From the NCBI GenBank assembly GCA_947088515.1, contig CAMUHA010000016.1, positions 1 through 28,176 on the forward strand: a stretch of 28,176 nucleotides of DNA, written 5' to 3'. The notes beneath the pieces are model-generated. The model did no database searches and was not told where the DNA came from. It worked only from the letters and a program-made list of their open reading frames with translations. Shown in pieces: positions 24,077-28,176 of the stretch. The DNA comes from an uncultured bacterium. Lineage in GTDB: Bacteria > Bacillota > Clostridia > Lachnospirales > Lachnospiraceae. The position numbers and the translations under genes are program-made. Position 1 is the first letter of the stretch; the number at the start of each line of letters is the position of its first letter.

Positions 24077-24510
24077 ATATAATCTCCGTCCATGATTTTC
24101 TCACGAATTTCCGTTGTAGATATACCTTTTGTGTATGGTACATATATAACATCTACATTTATTTGGGCCAGCATTTTTTCAAACTGGTTCCATCGCTCTG
24201 TTCCCTTCCAGTCATCGCCAATAAATATGACATTAAAATGATACAATTTCCATAATTTTAACTTATCCCTAAACCTGTTGATTTCTGCTCGGTCAACTCC
24301 CTTAATAGATTCAATAATTTTCTTTCTGTCATTCTCATTGATAATTGGCCTGTGATGTTTATAATCCTCCACCACAGCATCGCCATGCACCCCTACTATT
24401 AAGTATTCACAATTCCTTTTTGCTTCCTGGATCATATTTAGATGTCCAACATGAAATAAATCATATACTCCATCTGTGTAGCCAATTTTATATTTCTTTT
24501 TTGTATCCAC
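24073..24510 (-). CDS. TagD-type CDP-alcohol cytidylyltransferase, stand-alone
   Basis: A single-domain 145-residue nucleotidyltransferase of the glycerol-3-phosphate cytidylyltransferase type: G-Y-T-D-G-V-Y-D-L-F, catalytic H-V-G-H at 20-23, and T-K-G-I-S-T-T-E-I-R near the C terminus, all intact. It would use CTP to activate a phosphorylated alcohol, giving a CDP-linked donor. The neighbours (LicD upstream by 4 bp, PdxA overlapping by 4 bp) suggest that LicD then transfers the product. The start is GTG at 24510 behind A-G-G-G-G-T-G. It shares the fold, but not the added Rossmann-like module, with the fused cytidylyltransferase at 959-1675, so the two may act on different substrates. CDP-glycerol is the default family product, not demonstrated. 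Confidence 0.85.
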   Translation of the reverse strand: MDTKKKYKIGYTDGVYDLFHVGHLNMIQEAKRNCEYLIVGVHGDAVVEDYKHHRPIINENDRKKIIESIKGVDRAEINRFRDKLKLWKLYHFNVIFIGDDWKGTERWNQFEKMLAQINVDVIYVPYTKGISTTEIREKIMDGDYI

Positions 24511-24514
24511 AATC

Positions 24515-25348
24515 TCACCCCTTAGGCAATTTCAATTTAGAAACAGGATGTACCTTACGATTTTCTTCTGGCGGAAGCTCCATGTAGTTTCCATATTTTA
24601 CATGAAGATACCCATCATAATCCTTTGCTCCTGGAAGCTCTATGTCCTCAAACTGATATTTTTTCAAATGGGTATACCATTTTCTTTCATACCCATATAC
24701 TCCTTTGGGTGTTGGAAATGTCAGAATACGGACCAACCGGGTTTTCTTCCTGCACCCGGAATCAATAAATTGCTGATACATTTTTACTACTGTTTTCATA
24801 GGCAAGAGCCTCATTATTTTATAGATGCTCCTCACCCATATATTTTTTTCAGTTCTGCTTCCTACTTCCGACCAAAATAATTTACGAAACAAAAAACAGT
24901 AAAAAAAATGAATTCTTTTTAACATCCAGTGTTCAGGAACATTGTCAAACGGCATAAGATCAATGGAAATGCCCTGCTCATATGGCATAAACTCCTGGTT
25001 TAATCTTATAAATTCAGTGTGTTTTCTTCGAAGTTTTCCATATCCCCAACGATACCCTTCTGTGTCCCGTAAATCCTGCATATAATACTTTTCATGATTC
25101 AATTCTCTCTTACATGCTTCCCGGAATTTCTCATATTCTGTTCTCAAAAAACCAATGTCCGCATCATCATCCCATGGTATGTATCCTTTGTGACGAACTG
25201 CACCCAGCATAGTTCCTCCTACCATACAAAAATGAATATTGCATTTCCGGCAAATTCGTTTTACTTCCTGAATCAGCTCTTTTTGGATTTTCTGTACCTG
25301 CATTAACTCTTCATTTGATAAATAATAGCGATTATATTCAGTTTTCAC
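24515..25348 (-). CDS. LicD family phosphotransferase
   Basis: A LicD domain protein with V-G-G-T-M-L-G-A-V-R-H-K-G-Y-I-P-W-D-D-D-A-D (residues 43-64 from the chosen start), the nucleotidyltransferase-fold signature of enzymes that transfer phosphocholine or other CDP-linked groups to glycans; the D-D-D-x-D carries the metal ligands. Later blocks I-D-L-M-P-F-D and the closing K-Y-G-N-Y-M-E-L-P-P-E-E-N-R-K-x-H are also typical. I chose the GTG at 25348 (AAGGG seven bases ahead, family-like start) over the TTG at 25426, which would overlap the preceding gene by 53 bp. It is 4 bp upstream of the TagD-type gene, so it probably uses that enzyme's CDP-product. The same fold appears as one module of the protein at 2636-5533. 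Confidence 0.87.
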   Translation of the reverse strand: MKTEYNRYYLSNEELMQVQKIQKELIQEVKRICRKCNIHFCMVGGTMLGAVRHKGYIPWDDDADIGFLRTEYEKFREACKRELNHEKYYMQDLRDTEGYRWGYGKLRRKHTEFIRLNQEFMPYEQGISIDLMPFDNVPEHWMLKRIHFFYCFLFRKLFWSEVGSRTEKNIWVRSIYKIMRLLPMKTVVKMYQQFIDSGCRKKTRLVRILTFPTPKGVYGYERKWYTHLKKYQFEDIELPGAKDYDGYLHVKYGNYMELPPEENRKVHPVSKLKLPKG

Positions 25349-25373
25349 TGTTATTCCCTTATTCCTTAAATTT

Positions 25374-27917
25374 TTATATATCAGCTTTTTCAGAACAATT
25401 AACACTCTGTCTTTCAGACAATACAATTTTTTTAATTTCTGAATGTATTTTACTTCCTGTCTGCAGATTATCTTCTAAAGTTGGCTCCAATGTTCCACGC
25501 CTTTTGCTTTGATTAAATAAATTCTCAGCCACATATTCCAGATATTTTGAAATTGGCCAGTTAAGGCCCTCATTAATTTCCCTCAAATTCCGAGATCTCT
25601 TTCGTTCTGCCCATACTAATAATTCCTCAATCCGCACTGGTATTTTCCGGCAGGATTTCTTTTCTACATCCAATATAAGCAAGCTGTCATCATAAAGAGA
25701 CAATACCATCATCTCTTTATCAGATATTTTTTTTGCAAAGTCATATTTTTCCTTTTTTCGTTTATAAAATTCAGAGGCGTATGTTCCTTCAACATATGGC
25801 AGTTGAAAATCTGCAAAAGAAATTTCACCTGTTGTCTTATCCAGTTTACAAATATGACTAGCATAAACCGGAACCAGATAAAGTTCATTTTTAAAATCTA
25901 CAATGTCTCTAAAAGGTATTGCACCTGCTTTAAATCCTTTAGGGAAATTGGAAAACTCCGTTACCTCTCCAGTTCTACGGTTCCACCTTACCACATTTGG
26001 ACTGTTGTTTAATATCAGCCAACAATAATTCTCATCTACTGCTATTCCCCTATATGAATTAGATTCTTTTCCAACCTTACAAATAGAATAGCAGCATGTA
26101 TCCATATTAAATTGGAGCATTACATTTGCGTTTTTAGTGCCAATATATATTTCATTCCCATAATTACATGCTGCCCAAAAATCCGGTGAATCTTGTTGTC
26201 CCTTTCCTGTATGTTCAAGCACATCCCTGACACATTGATAATAATATTCGAACTTACATTCTTTAATATCATATCTTACTATTGCTGAATAACTCATAGG
26301 GATGAGGAACAAAAAATTCTTCCACAAAAACGCTCTCCCAAAACGTATATCCGTATACTCTTTTTTAAAATATTGTTTTTCAAAACACTCTGTTGCTATA
26401 TTAAAAATACACAAAGCATCTGCACGATATGGTGTTAAAATAATTTTATTTTCATATCTGATAACGCTGATATATCTGCAGTTTTCCCCTAAGGGAATCT
26501 CTGGCGCTTCTGCCACCACTTTAATCTTTTCATCTTTTATATTAAGCCTGCATAAAAGCTGATAATTATTTGTTACAAACCATATATCATCGCCATCACT
26601 GCATACATCATATGTTCTCTCCGACTTCAATTCATCTTTTGTCAGCTGATAAAATTTTTTCTTTGAAAGCAAAAGTCTTGGTTTATTAATTACACCAAAC
26701 ATATCAACAAGGGAAGAACTTATTTCTCCAATATAAGCATCTGAAAATACCACTGCCTTGTCAGGATCAGGCGTCTTATCAAGTATCCCTATATTATGTT
26801 TTTTAAAATATCTAACTAATTTCTTGTAACGTCCCGTCAGTTCCTTACACATAGAGTCCAGGGTTGCTTCCAATAAAGGATGTGGACGGAATAAAAGTAA
26901 AATATCATTTCGTAAGGAAACCTGTAAAAACACTTCTTCCATTTTATCCAATATTTTCTCTCTATCCTTTAAAAGTCCGCTGATGCTGATATTGTATAAA
27001 ATTACTTTTCGTCCCTTTGCGCTTTTCTCCCATTCATCAGGAAATTTGACCTGACTTTTATTTATTTCCATCCATATAAGACGTTCTGTTTTGGGCGAGC
27101 CAATTGGCAAAAATTTTTCTCTTGGTATTGTTTCATCTATATCCTCAATCATATTTTCATTTTGCAGAATAATTTTATCTGCGTAAACATACGCCGGCAA
27201 ATAGCTATGTGTTTCCGGTATTTTTCCACTTGTAATAAAATAAGGTATATACACTAGTTTGTTTGTATACTTTTTAATTGTAGAACTATAAAAATTGGGA
27301 TGTATACTTGTAACCTTATTGTATTCGTCATATGGATTATGTATATATATAATGTCCGGGTGTTCCTGCTCAAGATTATATTTTTGAAAAGATGTAACCG
27401 TCACATATTCTGGCATCAGTTCAGCCTCATAGTGTATTTCCCCCTTCGTTCCATCCGGATTCAAATCATAGTAAGGAATTGGAATGACGTATACATCACA
27501 GTCTGGATCGTCTTTTGCCGCCTTCCATACTGTTTCCATGCAATCCCACATACTTGCTTTGTAGGGCAAAAACACCACATCAAAAATTTCATGAATTTCA
27601 ATGACTGATTCCCTCACCAACGCAATTAGTTCTGGTAATTGTTTTATTTTTTGCGCTCTTTTTTCCCATACTGTTTCCTGCATAATCTGCCAGAGCATTT
27701 CACAGTATTCCTCTAATAATTTGACAGCTTTTGTGCCTTCCCCTTCCACTTCCTCAATTCTGCCTCCAATGGAGATAGCTGCTGTCTGCATTTGTGACAG
27801 TACCTCTTCCAGTTCTCTATCAGAAGTATTAAGCGGTATTGATGCCAATATTTTCCCAGCCTCTTTTAGTGTGCCCAGTAAATCCAATATCTGCTTTTTA
27901 TCTTTTCTTTTCATCAT
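25374..27917 (-). CDS. TagF-like glycerophosphotransferase with C-terminal seven-bladed propeller
   Basis: An 847-residue chain. Residues 1-110 are a helical, likely coiled-coil lead. Residues 112-415 match the CDP-glycerol glycerophosphotransferase (TagB/TagF) GT-B fold: V-V-F-L-P-Y-K-A-S-M-W-D, L-L-F-R-P-H-P-L-L at 341-349 (the catalytic-region R-P-H-P), and F-S-D-A-Y-I-G-E-I-S-S-S in place of the usual S-D-x-S-S nucleotide loop. From about 440 to 765 there are seven similar segments, each a short strand, a loop, and a strand ending in an N/D-x-x-T/E turn, starting near residues 445, 491, 535, 589, 632, 679 and 736, which reads as a seven-bladed beta-propeller. The propeller may bind glycan or a partner. 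No signal peptide or membrane span is seen. Its ATG is 3 bp after the oxidoreductase stop. Confidence 0.75.
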   Translation of the reverse strand: MMKRKDKKQILDLLGTLKEAGKILASIPLNTSDRELEEVLSQMQTAAISIGGRIEEVEGEGTKAVKLLEEYCEMLWQIMQETVWEKRAQKIKQLPELIALVRESVIEIHEIFDVVFLPYKASMWDCMETVWKAAKDDPDCDVYVIPIPYYDLNPDGTKGEIHYEAELMPEYVTVTSFQKYNLEQEHPDIIYIHNPYDEYNKVTSIHPNFYSSTIKKYTNKLVYIPYFITSGKIPETHSYLPAYVYADKIILQNENMIEDIDETIPREKFLPIGSPKTERLIWMEINKSQVKFPDEWEKSAKGRKVILYNISISGLLKDREKILDKMEEVFLQVSLRNDILLLFRPHPLLEATLDSMCKELTGRYKKLVRYFKKHNIGILDKTPDPDKAVVFSDAYIGEISSSLVDMFGVINKPRLLLSKKKFYQLTKDELKSERTYDVCSDGDDIWFVTNNYQLLCRLNIKDEKIKVVAEAPEIPLGENCRYISVIRYENKIILTPYRADALCIFNIATECFEKQYFKKEYTDIRFGRAFLWKNFLFLIPMSYSAIVRYDIKECKFEYYYQCVRDVLEHTGKGQQDSPDFWAACNYGNEIYIGTKNANVMLQFNMDTCCYSICKVGKESNSYRGIAVDENYCWLILNNSPNVVRWNRRTGEVTEFSNFPKGFKAGAIPFRDIVDFKNELYLVPVYASHICKLDKTTGEISFADFQLPYVEGTYASEFYKRKKEKYDFAKKISDKEMMVLSLYDDSLLILDVEKKSCRKIPVRIEELLVWAERKRSRNLREINEGLNWPISKYLEYVAENLFNQSKRRGTLEPTLEDNLQTGSKIHSEIKKIVLSERQSVNCSEKADI

Positions 27918-27920
27918 GTA

Positions 27921-28176
27921 TTACCCCAACAAGACACTCTTTTCTTTCCTAATCTCCATAAATCTTTCCACCACGCCTGCCATAGCAATGGATTCTTCTT
28001 TTGTTAAATAATAAGAGTTCTTTTCAATTCCATTTATTCTGGAGACAAAATCAGCAATTTCATATCTCAGCCCGTCTCCCAAAAATTTAGGAGAATACTG
28101 TTCTACTTTAGCAGGGTCTTCGAAACGGACTACAAAGGATTTGGTTAACCACCATGGAGATTCTGCAAGAATATAT
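27921..28176 (-). CDS. Gfo/Idh/MocA-type oxidoreductase, C-terminal part only
   Basis: The frame is open from the right window edge to a TAA at 27921-27923 and gives 84 residues. Blocks such as A-E-S-P-W-W-L-T-K-S-F, L-G-D-G-L-R-Y-E-I-A-D-F, a L-T-K-E-E-S segment and a V-V-E-R-F-M helix match the C-terminal domain of Gfo/Idh/MocA NAD-dependent sugar oxidoreductases. The Rossmann half lies outside the window, so the substrate and the catalytic Lys cannot be checked. It is the upstream member of the operon here, three bases ahead of the TagF-like gene, and would supply an oxidised or keto sugar to the pathway. Confidence 0.7.
   Translation of the reverse strand, partial: YILAESPWWLTKSFVVRFEDPAKVEQYSPKFLGDGLRYEIADFVSRINGIEKNSYYLTKEESIAMAGVVERFMEIRKEKSVLLG

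Noticed and set aside
25424..25426. TTG start for the LicD gene
   Set aside because: It would overlap the preceding gene by 53 bp; the GTG at 25348 has a ribosome site and a family-like N terminus.

Overview
The window looks like a chromosomal glycan-biosynthesis island from a low-G+C Gram-positive bacterium of the class Clostridia, most likely Lachnospiraceae. The evidence is strong Shine-Dalgarno sites, an A+T-rich composition with ATG/GTG starts, and gene families (CgeB-like and GT2 glycosyltransferases, LicD, TagD-type cytidylyltransferases, TagF-like, WcbI-like and DUF115 proteins) typical of cell-surface polymer or flagellin glycosylation loci in that group. I cannot name the species.

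Layout. Positions 1-937 hold the 3' part of a plus-strand CgeB-type glycosyltransferase that enters from outside the window and looks richer in G+C than the rest. From 959 to 28176 there are 21 genes, all on the minus strand and packed with gaps from about -4 to +75 bp, so they probably form one long operon read from right to left. No stretch of 300 bases is gene-free, and I see no RNA gene, transposase, CRISPR array or convincing internal promoter.

In transcription order: partial Gfo/Idh/MocA oxidoreductase; TagF-like polymerase/transferase fused to a seven-bladed propeller; LicD phosphotransferase; TagD-like cytidylyltransferase; PdxA; radical SAM enzyme; PLP aminotransferase; methyltransferase; two GT2s; HMGL-type aldolase with a DUF115-like tail; GT2; DUF115 protein; two GT2s; CMP-sugar synthetase-like cytidylyltransferase; WcbI-like protein; HAD-family protein; four-module methyltransferase/kinase-like/LicD protein; hexapeptide acetyltransferase; TagD-like cytidylyltransferase with an extra domain. 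Together they make sense as a pathway that builds and activates unusual small groups (CDP- and CMP-linked), assembles a glycan with at least five GT2 enzymes, and decorates it by methyl, acyl and phospho-linked substituents.

The most striking property is a recurring Rossmann-like module of about 85-95 residues. It is characterised by a Y-G-x-G-type glycine turn, an Asp at the end of the second strand, and a G-x-x-V-x-x-P-x-x-L element. It occurs 14 times in 13 of the 21 minus-strand proteins, attached to the N or C terminus of at least eight unrelated catalytic domains. I recognise no full enzyme in it; it looks like a shared ligand-binding, regulatory or scaffolding tag that unifies this pathway. 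A nine-G tract inside the WcbI-like gene is a candidate phase-variation switch.
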